A DNA stretch of 64,000 nt from Erythrobacter sp. UBA1916 (GTDB taxonomy: Bacteria; Pseudomonadota; Alphaproteobacteria; Sphingomonadales; Sphingomonadaceae): assembly GCA_002337385.1 (NCBI GenBank), contig DDFY01000012.1:1-64000 (forward strand), written 5' to 3'. The stretch's first letter is position 1. Each line of letters opens with the position of its first letter. Under the pieces are notes generated by a model that worked only from the letters and a program-made list of their open reading frames with translations, made no database searches and was not told the DNA's origin. Below, in pieces: positions 53,975-63,106 of the stretch. Position numbers and translations under genes: made by a program.

Positions 53975-54855
53975 GAGTGCTTGTCTTTCTTGCGTTTGCC
54001 GAAGCGCATCCCGCTTTCGAGGTGCGCGCGCAAGGCGGCATAGAAGGTGTTCAGGAACTCGCGCTCGTCGCCGCTGCCCATGTCCCAGCCGATCTTGCGG
54101 CAGATTGCCTCGGCGACCTCGCGCAGGGCCTTCTCGTCACCGGTCCGCAAGACGCCTTCGAGCACCTGCAACTCGTGCTCGCCATAGACCGACAGTTCCG
54201 CCTCGCCGAAACGGTAGGTCTGGCTGTGGTCGGGGGCGAGCGAGATGGCGTGCTGCAGCTTGGCGCGATTGGCCTCGACCACGAAGGTGCCCGCCACCAG
54301 ATCGCCTGCCCGCAGCGCATCGCGATTGCAGAACGGGAACAGTACGAAGGTTGCCAGCCACACGAAGGCTGCCGCACCCGTTAGCCCGGCGTCAAACCCG
54401 TTGCCCAGCATGAAGAAGGCCGGGAGGAACACCTCGACATCGCGCATCAGGTTGCGCGCGATCACCATTTCGGTGGTGAGCCGCTGCCCGCCTCGCGCCG
54501 CCACGCGAATGCCGAGCAGCCGCTTGCCGGGAGTCGCCCCACGTGCGCCAAGCTCGAAATAGAGGAAGTAGCCGTAGCGCGAGAAGAACAGCGCGAGGAT
54601 GAACACGATGCCGATCAGTTCGCCCACCGGCGTTTTGCTCAATCCGCTCACCGAGCTGAGATTGAGGCCGATCATGCCAAGAGCCACCGCGAACAGGAGA
54701 AAACCGAGAAACAGGAACAACAGGTCCAGCAGCAGCGCTCCGGCGCGTGAGCCCCGGCTGGCGATGCGGAGCGGCAGCGCGAGGCCTTCGGGCGTGATCA
54801 GCTCGCGCTCGCGCTTGGCGTTGTTGTTCTGGATGGCACTTTGCAGCGTGGTCAT
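53971..54855 (-). CDS. RDD-family membrane protein
   Basis: A 294-residue protein with an N-terminal RDD domain of three or four helices (SRGSRAGALLLDLLFLFLG, ELGARGATPGKRLLGIRV with the conserved G-KR-LGI pattern) and a soluble C-terminal part of about 100 residues (FGEAELSVYGEHELQVLEG onwards) ending in a Lys-rich tail. The start is ATG 54855; the longer frame to 54900 overlaps the SpoIIM gene. Function is unknown; a membrane partner of the MoxR chaperone is likely from gene order. Confidence 0.86.
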   Translation of the reverse strand: MTTLQSAIQNNNAKRERELITPEGLALPLRIASRGSRAGALLLDLLFLFLGFLLFAVALGMIGLNLSSVSGLSKTPVGELIGIVFILALFFSRYGYFLYFELGARGATPGKRLLGIRVAARGGQRLTTEMVIARNLMRDVEVFLPAFFMLGNGFDAGLTGAAAFVWLATFVLFPFCNRDALRAGDLVAGTFVVEANRAKLQHAISLAPDHSQTYRFGEAELSVYGEHELQVLEGVLRTGDEKALREVAEAICRKIGWDMGSGDEREFLNTFYAALRAHLESGMRFGKRKKDKHS

Positions 54856-55919
54856 CCGGCCCGCTCCTGCCGCCTGCGCATGCCGGCAAAGTAGAGGCAC
54901 CAGAACGCCAGCATCGCCCCGCCGATGGCGAGACGTGCCGAGGAATCGCCGACCAGCTGGCGCACGAAGCCTTCGAGCAGCCCTGCCACTACGAGCATGA
55001 TCGTGACCCCGGCCATAACCTGTGCAGCGCGCAGACCGGCAGCCTGCAGGGCGGCAAGGATCGTGCGTTGGCCGGGGAAGGCCATGGCGCGGCCGACGTG
55101 GATGCCCGCCGCCCCTGCAAGCAGGATCGCGCCCAGTTCGGTGGTGCCGTGGACCGATAGCCAGGCGACGAATTCGACACCAAGCCCGGCCTCGACGAAA
55201 ACGAACAGCATTGCACCCAGCAGCGCCATGTTGGAGATCAACAGCAACATGGTCGGAATGCCAAAGGCGAAGCCCAGCGCGAAGGCGAGAATGGCAACGC
55301 CGGTGTTGTTCGAGAACAGGTAGGTGGCGAAGACCGACAGCCCATCTGCGCTGGTGGTTGGCTCAAGCGACTGGCGCAGCACCTCCGCATCAGCGCCGGG
55401 TTCGCGCCCGTTCGACATCGCGCCGGGCACGAGGGCATAGAACCAGTCGGGCTCGCGGCTCACCAGCAGCCAGCCGACTACGGTGCCCGCCACCATGAAG
55501 AACAGCGCGATGCAGATATCGAGCCAGATCGCACGCACGGCCTGGCTCCAGCCGCCGCCGAGGAAGCCGCGCAGCCAGCCGCTCAGCGTGTCGCGCGGGC
55601 CGTAAATCTGGAACCATGCCCGCCGCACCAGTGCTTCGAGATAGGCGATGGTTGCGGCATCGAGGCTGGTTTCTCGGGCCACGGCAAGGCTGGAGGCGGC
55701 CTTGCGATAGAGCACCGGCAGATCGAGCAGGTCGTCATCCGAAATGCGCTTCGGGCGGCCTTTCTCCAGCGCGGTGACGATGCGCTCGAGTCGCTGCCAG
55801 TCGACCTCGCGTTCGAGCCGGAACCGGTCGGAGCGCAGCGATGCGGCTTCGATATCCTCCGGGGGGACGATCTCGGCCTGCCGGAACCAGGGGATCTTGC
55901 TGAGGTAGTCAAGCGCCAT
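54852..55919 (-). CDS. SpoIIM/DUF95-family membrane protein
   Basis: A 355-residue protein with a soluble N-terminal helical part (1-130) and about six membrane helices. The DUF95/SpoIIM signature is present as LSVHGTTELGAILLAGAAG (conserved HG..E and AGAAG). In non-sporulating bacteria such genes occur with moxR and DUF58, as here. It shares one base with the DUF58 stop (TGATG) and overlaps the RDD start by four bases. Confidence 0.88.
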   Translation of the reverse strand: MALDYLSKIPWFRQAEIVPPEDIEAASLRSDRFRLEREVDWQRLERIVTALEKGRPKRISDDDLLDLPVLYRKAASSLAVARETSLDAATIAYLEALVRRAWFQIYGPRDTLSGWLRGFLGGGWSQAVRAIWLDICIALFFMVAGTVVGWLLVSREPDWFYALVPGAMSNGREPGADAEVLRQSLEPTTSADGLSVFATYLFSNNTGVAILAFALGFAFGIPTMLLLISNMALLGAMLFVFVEAGLGVEFVAWLSVHGTTELGAILLAGAAGIHVGRAMAFPGQRTILAALQAAGLRAAQVMAGVTIMLVVAGLLEGFVRQLVGDSSARLAIGGAMLAFWCLYFAGMRRRQERAG

Positions 55920-57274
55920 CAGCCGATTGCCTCGTGTCGCTTGGCGGACAGATACGCGTCGATCAGGCGGTAGCCGATCTGGTCGTGCCTGGCCTCGATC
56001 ACGTCGACGCCCAGCCGCCGCAACCGTGACAGCACCAGCGCGCGCTGACGGGCGAGGGCATCTGCGCCGACTGCCACGGCCACGTCGCCGAGGTTCTCGG
56101 GCTCGATATCGGTGAGGTCGGCTAGCTCCTCGTCGGCCATGGTGACGAAGATCACCAGATGATGGCGCACCAGCCGTTCGACGCTTTCGACCATCAGTTC
56201 GGCGCTGGTGGGGTCAGTGAAGTCGGAGAACAGCACCACCAGCGAGCGCCGCCTGAGCCGCCCGGTAAGGGTGGACAGCGCAAGGGTGAAGTTGGGCTCG
56301 CGCGCGGTGTAGTCGAGTTCGGCGGCGGCGGTTTGCAAGCGGTAGAAGGTGCGGGTGTCGATGACGAAGGGCGTCATCAGCTGCGGCTGGTCGGCAAAGC
56401 CGAACAGCGCCACGCGGTCACCGCCCTTCAGCGCGACATAGGCCGCCACCAGCGCCGCCGAGACTGCACGGTCGATCCGTGGCAGGCCGTCGACCGGTTC
56501 GCACATCGACTGGCCGCAGTCGAAGGCGAAGACGATCTGGTTGTCACGCTCGGTTTCGTTTTCGCGCGCGAACAGCCGGGTGTGGCGGGCCGAGGCCTTC
56601 CAGTCGATGCGGCGGCGGTCCATCCCCGGCTCATATTCGCTCAGCGCCTCGAACTGGGTGCCTTCGCCCCGGATGCGGCGGGCGACTAGGCCGAATTGCG
56701 CGTCGCGGAAGAAGGTCTGCAACACCGGCGAGCGGACCGGCGACAAGTCGGGCCAGACGCGCACCTGTTGGTCGAGCGCGCGGTAAACCTGCCGCACCGC
56801 GAGGCCCAGCGGACCGCGCCAGCGTAGCCACAGGCCCATGAGGTCGCCAGTGCCCCGGCGCTCGGGCCTAAGGTCGCCGCTGCCCGTGAACTGTCCTTGC
56901 TCGCCGGTCGGAGTAAGCGCGAAGTGCAGCGCGCCATTGGGCCCGAGGCGCGCATCGAAGCCGATGGCGGCCTCGGGCAGGGCCGCGCCCGCATTGCGAC
57001 GGATCGTGGCGGCAAGGCGCAGCGGCGCGGGCTGGCCAACCTCGCAGTCCGCCGGAGCAGAGAGATCGAGCGCGCCCAAACGCCCTGCCAGCATACCGTC
57101 GAGCACCACCACAACCAGCAGCGCCAGTCCGGCGGCGGGCGCTATCGCCCAGGCACTCGGTGCGGTCGCCGCCAACACCACCGCCAGCGGAGCGAGCAGG
57201 CCCAGCAGCACCAGCGCGCGCGTGGTCGGCACGAAGGGCAGGCCGGGCAGGCGGGGAAGTTTGGGCAGGCGCAT
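55919..57274 (-). CDS. DUF58 domain protein with vWFA-like fold
   Basis: A 451-residue protein with two N-terminal membrane helices (about 18-60), a beta-rich region, and the DUF58 core: GTQFEALSEYEPGMDRRRIDWKASAR (given as EYEPGMD and RRIDWKASAR), then a vWFA-like domain with FAFDCGQSM, in which the MIDAS DxSxS pattern is altered (DCGQS). DUF58 proteins usually partner MoxR ATPases. It lies six bases after moxR on the minus strand. Confidence 0.9.
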   Translation of the reverse strand: MRLPKLPRLPGLPFVPTTRALVLLGLLAPLAVVLAATAPSAWAIAPAAGLALLVVVVLDGMLAGRLGALDLSAPADCEVGQPAPLRLAATIRRNAGAALPEAAIGFDARLGPNGALHFALTPTGEQGQFTGSGDLRPERRGTGDLMGLWLRWRGPLGLAVRQVYRALDQQVRVWPDLSPVRSPVLQTFFRDAQFGLVARRIRGEGTQFEALSEYEPGMDRRRIDWKASARHTRLFARENETERDNQIVFAFDCGQSMCEPVDGLPRIDRAVSAALVAAYVALKGGDRVALFGFADQPQLMTPFVIDTRTFYRLQTAAAELDYTAREPNFTLALSTLTGRLRRRSLVVLFSDFTDPTSAELMVESVERLVRHHLVIFVTMADEELADLTDIEPENLGDVAVAVGADALARQRALVLSRLRRLGVDVIEARHDQIGYRLIDAYLSAKRHEAIG

Positions 57275-57280
57275 TGCGGT

Positions 57281-58239
<959 letters not shown>

Positions 58240-58243
<4 letters not shown>

Positions 58244-59472
58244 GGGGTCAGCGTCCTTTCGATTGATCGTAACGCGCGGCTGGCGCGCAGGATGTCTGCG
58301 GGTTTGCGGGCCCCGCGCAGTATGTTGGCCCAGTGGCCAAAGCTCTCGCCCTGATGCCCGGCCTTGATCAGCGCGCGGTCGATGGCGCGCTCGCGCTGTT
58401 CGCCTTCGGGTTCGCGCAGGGACAACCGGCTGGCAATGCGCTGCGCCACCAGTGCGGCATAAGGTGCGCCGAGCAGATGCCAGCGCTTCAGCCTTGCCAG
58501 CAGGGCGGCGCCGTTCGTGGCGAGCTGGCGCTTGCCCTGCGCCATGGCGGGCGCCTCGGCATAGGCAGGGCCGAACCGCTGAAACGCGCGCCAGGCCACC
58601 AGCAGCGCGGCAAGGATCAGGCACAGCGTGGCGGCAAGGAAGGGCGGGGTGAAGGCCAGCGTCAGCAGGTTCTCAGTCTTGGCGAGGCCCGGCAGCGTCA
58701 TGTCGAAGGTGAGGTCCAGATCCTCGTTCTCGGAGGCCTCGTGGATAAGCGCATCGGCCAGCCGTGCCCGGGTCTCGTCGGCCATGCCCCAGTTGTTGGC
58801 CAGATCGGGTTCGAACACGATCACCAGCGGCCAGGCATCGCCGTCAGCATAGAATGCGCCAGCGAGCATATCCCCCTCGCTGTCGACCACCAGCGGCTCG
58901 ATCGTGCTTTCGCCGGTCTCGACCAGTGCCATCGCGTTGGTGCCATCAGGAAGCGAGCCTTCAAAGCCGAGACCCGAAAACCCGCCCGTCTTGCCGATGG
59001 CCAGTTCGGCCCCTTCGCCGATCCCCAGCGATTCGAACCACGGCGGGGTCATGGCGTTGGCCAGAACGACCCAGCCCGGCTCCGCTTCGACCGGCACCGA
59101 ATCGGGAATCGGCATGGCGATCCACTTGGGCAGCACCAGCATGGTCGGCCCGGTGTAGCGCCTGGCTTCGATGATTTCGGCCAGTTCCTCGCCATCGGCA
59201 TCGAAGCGCGGGGTGAGGACGAGCAGGCCGTAGTCGTCGAGATTACCTTCCGAGTAGCTTAGCGAGACCGTGTGTCCGCTGTTTTCGAGCAGGGTGACGA
59301 GCCCGGCATAGCCATCGAGCCCCGGCGCCTTCGCGTGCGCCCGACCGTCGCGCTCGCTCGATCCGTCGAGGCCGTGGGCCATGGCGTAAAGCAGCAGCAG
59401 GAACGAGGCCGCGCCCACCAGCAGGACCAGCGCCACTGTGCCGGGCCGGAAGGGGCTTTGCGCGCGGCTCAT
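58240..59472 (-). CDS. DUF4350 domain membrane protein
   Basis: A 410-residue protein with an N-terminal helix (VALVLLVGAASFLLLLYAM), an extracytoplasmic domain (about 40-260) that resembles the DUF4350 class-I-amidotransferase-like fold (YAGLVTLLENSGHTV, DDYGLLVLTP), a second helix near 270-295 (FLAATLCLILAALLVAW) and a cytosolic C-terminal tail. It overlaps genes on both sides by four bases. Function is unknown beyond membership of the MoxR cluster. Confidence 0.85.
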
Positions 59473-60152
59473 GCAGCGTTGCCCGAAAGGCGGGCGAGAG
59501 CGAACTCGGCATAGGCGGCGCGTGCGGCCTGCCAGTCGTCCTGCCCCAGCTGCTGCAAGGCGAACAGGCTGCGTTCGACCCGCTGCGCGATCACCGCGAA
59601 GGCTTTGCGCGCGCCTTCGGGCAGGGCCGGTTCGGCGGCGAGTTCGCGGGCGGTGCTCGATGGCTCGACAAGGCCGGGCCGCGCGGCAGCAATCTGGCCG
59701 ACCGAGCGTTGCAGCAGCAGGTGCGTCGCCTCATCGAAGCGGCCTTCGGCAGCAAGCTGGTCGGCATCTTGGAGCAGCGCCATGGCCGCCTCGCTGTCTG
59801 GTACCCAGTCATTCTGAGCGGTTTCTTTGCGCGAGCGGCGGGCGAACAGGTCCGGCCCGAGCAGTCGCCATACGAGGAAGGCGAGCAGCAACACACCAAG
59901 CCCGATCAGCACCCATTTGATGACCGGCCATCCCTCGACCAGACCGCTCGCAATCGGTTTGAACAGGTTGCCCAGCCATTCGAACAGATCCTTGATCCAA
60001 TCGGGTGGGGGCTCGGGAGCGGGCATCTCGACCGGCGCAAACTGCGTTTGCGGGTCGGCGCGCATCTGTTCGTAGGCCTCGGCAAGCCCGTCACCTTGCG
60101 CCGCCAGCGCCTCGCTTGCCGATCCCGTGCTCACCTCTGCAGCCTGTGACAT
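59469..60152 (-). CDS. DUF4129 domain membrane protein
   Basis: A 227-residue protein, first of the MoxR cluster. An extracytoplasmic N-terminus (PEPPPDWIKDLFEWLGNLF) leads to one membrane helix (VIKWVLIGLGVLLLAFLVW) and a cytosolic DUF4129 domain with MALLQDADQLAAEGRFDEATHLLL in two parts and an FALQQLGQDDWQAAR segment near the end. ATG 60152 is preferred to the open frame up to 60293. Homologues in other genera sometimes fuse this domain to transglutaminases; not here. Confidence 0.84.
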   Translation of the reverse strand: MSQAAEVSTGSASEALAAQGDGLAEAYEQMRADPQTQFAPVEMPAPEPPPDWIKDLFEWLGNLFKPIASGLVEGWPVIKWVLIGLGVLLLAFLVWRLLGPDLFARRSRKETAQNDWVPDSEAAMALLQDADQLAAEGRFDEATHLLLQRSVGQIAAARPGLVEPSSTARELAAEPALPEGARKAFAVIAQRVERSLFALQQLGQDDWQAARAAYAEFALARLSGNAA

Positions 60153-60189
60153 GCCCTCTGGCCGGGCGCAATAACAAGCCCAGCGCGGG

Positions 60190-60660
60190 TCAGGAAAGAG
60201 CCATCCGCATGCACAGCGTGAAATCGCCGGAGCGATAGGGGCCGAACGCGTCGCATTCGGCAAATCCGGAGCGCACATAAAGCGCGTGAGCATCGGCGAA
60301 CAGCGCGCTGCGGCCCGTTTCGAGCCCCACTTCGCGATAGCCCCGCTGCCGCGCCTCGGCGATCAGGTGGGCGAGGATCGCTGCGCCCGCGCCCTTGCCG
60401 CGCCAGCTGCCGGCCGCGCGCATCGACTTGATCTCGCCGGTTGCCGGATCGAGCTGTTTAAGCGCACCGACTGCGGCAAGCTCTCCATCTTTGCGTGCGA
60501 CAAAGAAGGTTACGTCGCTCTCGCGCAGCCGGTCGGCGCTCATCACGTGGCAGGCATCTGCTGGCGAGTGCCCGCGCAGTTCTTCGCGATGCCGGGTGAG
60601 GAGGGTGAGCACGTCGTCGGCCTGCAGGTCGTCGGGCGCGATGACGAAGCCTTGGCTCAT
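60190..60660 (-). CDS. GNAT family N-acetyltransferase
   Basis: A 156-residue acetyltransferase. The acetyl-CoA loop is SMRAAGSWRGKGAGAAILAHL (in two parts, SMRAAGSWRG and KGAGAAILAHL) and motif B is ADAHALYVRSGFAECDAFGPY. The layout is that of PanM/YafP-like single-domain GNATs. Its start overlaps the pheA stop by four bases, so it is co-translated with prephenate dehydratase. The substrate is unknown. Confidence 0.88.
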   Translation of the reverse strand: MSQGFVIAPDDLQADDVLTLLTRHREELRGHSPADACHVMSADRLRESDVTFFVARKDGELAAVGALKQLDPATGEIKSMRAAGSWRGKGAGAAILAHLIAEARQRGYREVGLETGRSALFADAHALYVRSGFAECDAFGPYRSGDFTLCMRMALS

Positions 60661-61565
60661 CCGCGCACGCGGGCCTGACGGTAGGTGCCGAACATGCGCA
60701 CATCCTTGGCGTGGAAGTCCAGTTCCTCAAGCGCGCGGTCGACTGCCGGATCACCCGGCGCGCCGACGATATCGGCATAAAACTTGGTCGCCGCGAAGCT
60801 GGCACCGTCGTGGTAGCTTTCCAGCTTGGTCATGTTGACGCCGTTGGTGGCAAAGCAACCGAGCGCCTTATAGAGCGCGGCAGGCACGTTTTTGACCTCG
60901 AAGATGAAGGTCGTGATCGCATCCTGTCCCGTGAGACTCGCGGGATCGAGCGGCTCCTTCGCCAGCACCACGAATCGGGTGGTGTTGTCGTCGGCATCCT
61001 CGACTCGGGTGTCGACGATGGAGAGCCCATAAAGGTCGGCAGCGATGGCAGGCGCAATGGCGGCCACGGAACGGTCACCCAGTTCGGCCACGTGGGCGGC
61101 TGCGCCAGCGGTATCGGCATGGCTCAGCGGCACCATATCGCGCTCCATCAGGTAGCGCCGACTCTGGCTGAGGGCATGGGTGTGCGAAAAGGCCGCAGTG
61201 AAGGGGCCGAAGCTGCCATCCGCCTGTGGCAAGGCCATCAGCGCATGGTGAATCGGCATGAAATATTCGCCGACGATGAACAGCCCGCTTTCGGGCAGCA
61301 GGAAATGGATATCGGCCACGCGGCCTGCCTGCGAGTTCTCGATGGGAATCATCGCACAGCCGGCGTGCCCCTGTGACACCGCATCGAGAGCGGCGGCAAA
61401 GCTGAAGCAGGGCAGGGGCAGGCACTCAGGCGCATATTCCATCGCTGCACGATGCGAATTGGCGCCCGGCGCGCCCTGAAAAGCGATTGCGCGCGCGGGA
61501 TTTTCGGCGGCGGCGGCGCGCATCTGTTCGACCAGGCGCAAGGCGGGAGCGGGGAAAGAATCCAT
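60657..61565 (-). CDS. pheA: Prephenate dehydratase
   Basis: Converts prephenate to phenylpyruvate in phenylalanine synthesis. The 302 residues contain the periplasmic-binding-like catalytic domain (AFQGAPGANSHRAA, IPIENSQAGRVAD, and the catalytic Thr in DDNTTRFVVLA) and a C-terminal ACT domain (AALYKALGCFATNGVNMTKLES) for phenylalanine feedback. It is monofunctional, with no chorismate mutase. ATG 61565 is chosen; the open frame to 61637 lacks similarity. Confidence 0.95.
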   Translation of the reverse strand: MDSFPAPALRLVEQMRAAAAENPARAIAFQGAPGANSHRAAMEYAPECLPLPCFSFAAALDAVSQGHAGCAMIPIENSQAGRVADIHFLLPESGLFIVGEYFMPIHHALMALPQADGSFGPFTAAFSHTHALSQSRRYLMERDMVPLSHADTAGAAAHVAELGDRSVAAIAPAIAADLYGLSIVDTRVEDADDNTTRFVVLAKEPLDPASLTGQDAITTFIFEVKNVPAALYKALGCFATNGVNMTKLESYHDGASFAATKFYADIVGAPGDPAVDRALEELDFHAKDVRMFGTYRQARVRG

Positions 61566-61702
61566 AGCGGCAATGCCGGTAGCTGGGCATCGATGCGCTG
61601 CCAAGCGTCTATGAAGCGCCTTTCGGGTCTTGCGCATAGGGCCACCAGCCCCTAGAGCGCCCTACGAAATCGGGCAACACAAGCAGAAACGCGACCGGAC
61701 TT

Positions 61703-62350
61703 ATGGGCGATCGTCTCAACACTATCTTTGGCTGGGTTCTCTTCTCAGGCGTCGTAGCACTCGGGCTGACTTCGATCAGTTCGCGTATTTTTCATGCAGA
61801 CAAGCCAGAATCCCCGGAAAATCCGGGCTTTCTGATCGTCGCCAACGAAGATGGCGGTGAGGCTGATGCTGGCCCGTCGCTGGCAACGCTGCTTGCCACC
61901 GGCGATGCGGCCAAGGGCGAAGCGGTTTTCGCCAAGTGCATGGCCTGCCACACCATCGCGCAGGGCGGTGCCGATGGAATCGGCCCGAATCTCTATGGTG
62001 TGCTCGGTAAGCCGATCGGCCAGCACGAGCCTGGCTTCGCCTATTCGAGCGCGCTCTCGGACCATGGCGGTGACTGGACCTACGAGAACGTTGACCACTG
62101 GCTGACCAGCCCACGCGCCTTCGCCGACGGGACGAAGATGAGCTTTGCGGGCCTGTCCTCCGCTGAGGATCGCGCGAACATCATGCTTTACATGCTCGCT
62201 AACGGTGGCGGCCCTGAACTGCCGACCCCTGAGGCCGAGCCGCTCCCCGAGGGTGATGAGGCCGCGACCGAAGGCGAAGTGGAGGCTGAGGAAGCCACTG
62301 CGGAGAAGGACGGCGAGGCCGAGGAAGTGGCGACTGAAGAGCCGGTATGA
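61703..62350 (+). CDS. Membrane-anchored c-type cytochrome (CycM-like)
   Basis: A 215-residue class I cytochrome c held by an uncleaved N-terminal helix (residues 8-28). The haem site is Cys79-x2-Cys82-His83 (CMACH) and the distal Met lies in GTKMSFAGL near 149. The layout matches membrane-bound c2/CycM proteins that carry electrons from complex III to an oxidase. After about residue 175 it has an unusual tail of some 40 residues rich in Glu and Ala. It transcribes divergently from pheA. Confidence 0.93.
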   Translation: MGDRLNTIFGWVLFSGVVALGLTSISSRIFHADKPESPENPGFLIVANEDGGEADAGPSLATLLATGDAAKGEAVFAKCMACHTIAQGGADGIGPNLYGVLGKPIGQHEPGFAYSSALSDHGGDWTYENVDHWLTSPRAFADGTKMSFAGLSSAEDRANIMLYMLANGGGPELPTPEAEPLPEGDEAATEGEVEAEEATAEKDGEAEEVATEEPV

Positions 62351-62379
62351 TCCTCGCCGATCATTGAAAGAATACGAAC

Positions 62380-62406
62380 AGGGCCGGGATTTCCCGGCCC
62401 TTTTTC
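62380..62406 (+). terminator. Rho-independent terminator after the cytochrome c gene
   Basis: Stem AGGGCCGGG with CCCGGCCCT, four-base loop, followed by TTTTTC, 30 bases past the stop codon. Confidence 0.93.
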
Positions 62407-62428
62407 GTTGCGTCCCTTGAGGGGAAAG

Positions 62429-63106
62429 TCAGCCTTCGCTTTCTTCGCGTCCCTTGAAACCTTGCGCCACCACGAACCATTCCGAGCTGCCCTTGCGGCT
62501 GGCAGGGGGCTTGGCGTGCTTCACCGTCTTGAAATGGCGCTTCAGCAGCGCGAGCAATTCGGCATCGGTGCCCCCGGCAAAGCCCTTGGCAACGAAGCTA
62601 CCGCCTTCAGACAGTACGTCGACGGCAAAGTGCGCCGCGGTTTCGACCAGCGCCATGGTGCGCAGGTGGTCGGTCTGCTTGTGGCCCACGGTGTTGGCGG
62701 CCATGTCCGAGATCACCAGATCGGGCGGGCCGTCGAGCGTGTCGGTCAATATGCCCGGCGCTTCGTCGGCCATGAAGTCGAGTTGGAAAATCGTGACGCC
62801 TTCGATCGGCTCCACCTCAAGCAGGTCGATGCCGACCACCGCCGCCTGCGGCGCGCGCTTCCTCACCACCTGCGCCCAGCCGCCCGGAGCGCAGCCAAGA
62901 TCGACCACGCGCTTTGCTCCCTTCACGAGTCCGAATCGGTCGTCGAGTTCGATCAGCTTGAAGGCAGCGCGGCTGCGCCAGCCCTGCTCCTTGGCGAGTT
63001 TGACGTAAGGGTCGTTCAATTGCCGCGTGAGCCAGCTCTGCGAACTGGCCTTGCGCTTCTTGTTCGACGTCAGCCGCCGGACCGAATCCTGTCTTGCACG
63101 TGTCAT
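62429..63106 (-). CDS. rlmE: 23S rRNA 2'-O-ribose methyltransferase (RrmJ/FtsJ)
   Basis: Methylates U2552 of 23S rRNA late in 50S assembly. The 225 residues have a basic N-terminus, SRAAFKLIELDDRF with the catalytic Lys, the SAM motif VVDLGCAPGGWAQ, DLVISDMAANTVGHK with the catalytic Asp, a later FVAKGFAGG Lys and SSEWFVVAQGFK with the Glu, which completes the K-D-K-E set. The ATG shares a base with the ppx stop (TAATG). Confidence 0.95.
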   Translation of the reverse strand: MTRARQDSVRRLTSNKKRKASSQSWLTRQLNDPYVKLAKEQGWRSRAAFKLIELDDRFGLVKGAKRVVDLGCAPGGWAQVVRKRAPQAAVVGIDLLEVEPIEGVTIFQLDFMADEAPGILTDTLDGPPDLVISDMAANTVGHKQTDHLRTMALVETAAHFAVDVLSEGGSFVAKGFAGGTDAELLALLKRHFKTVKHAKPPASRKGSSEWFVVAQGFKGREESEG

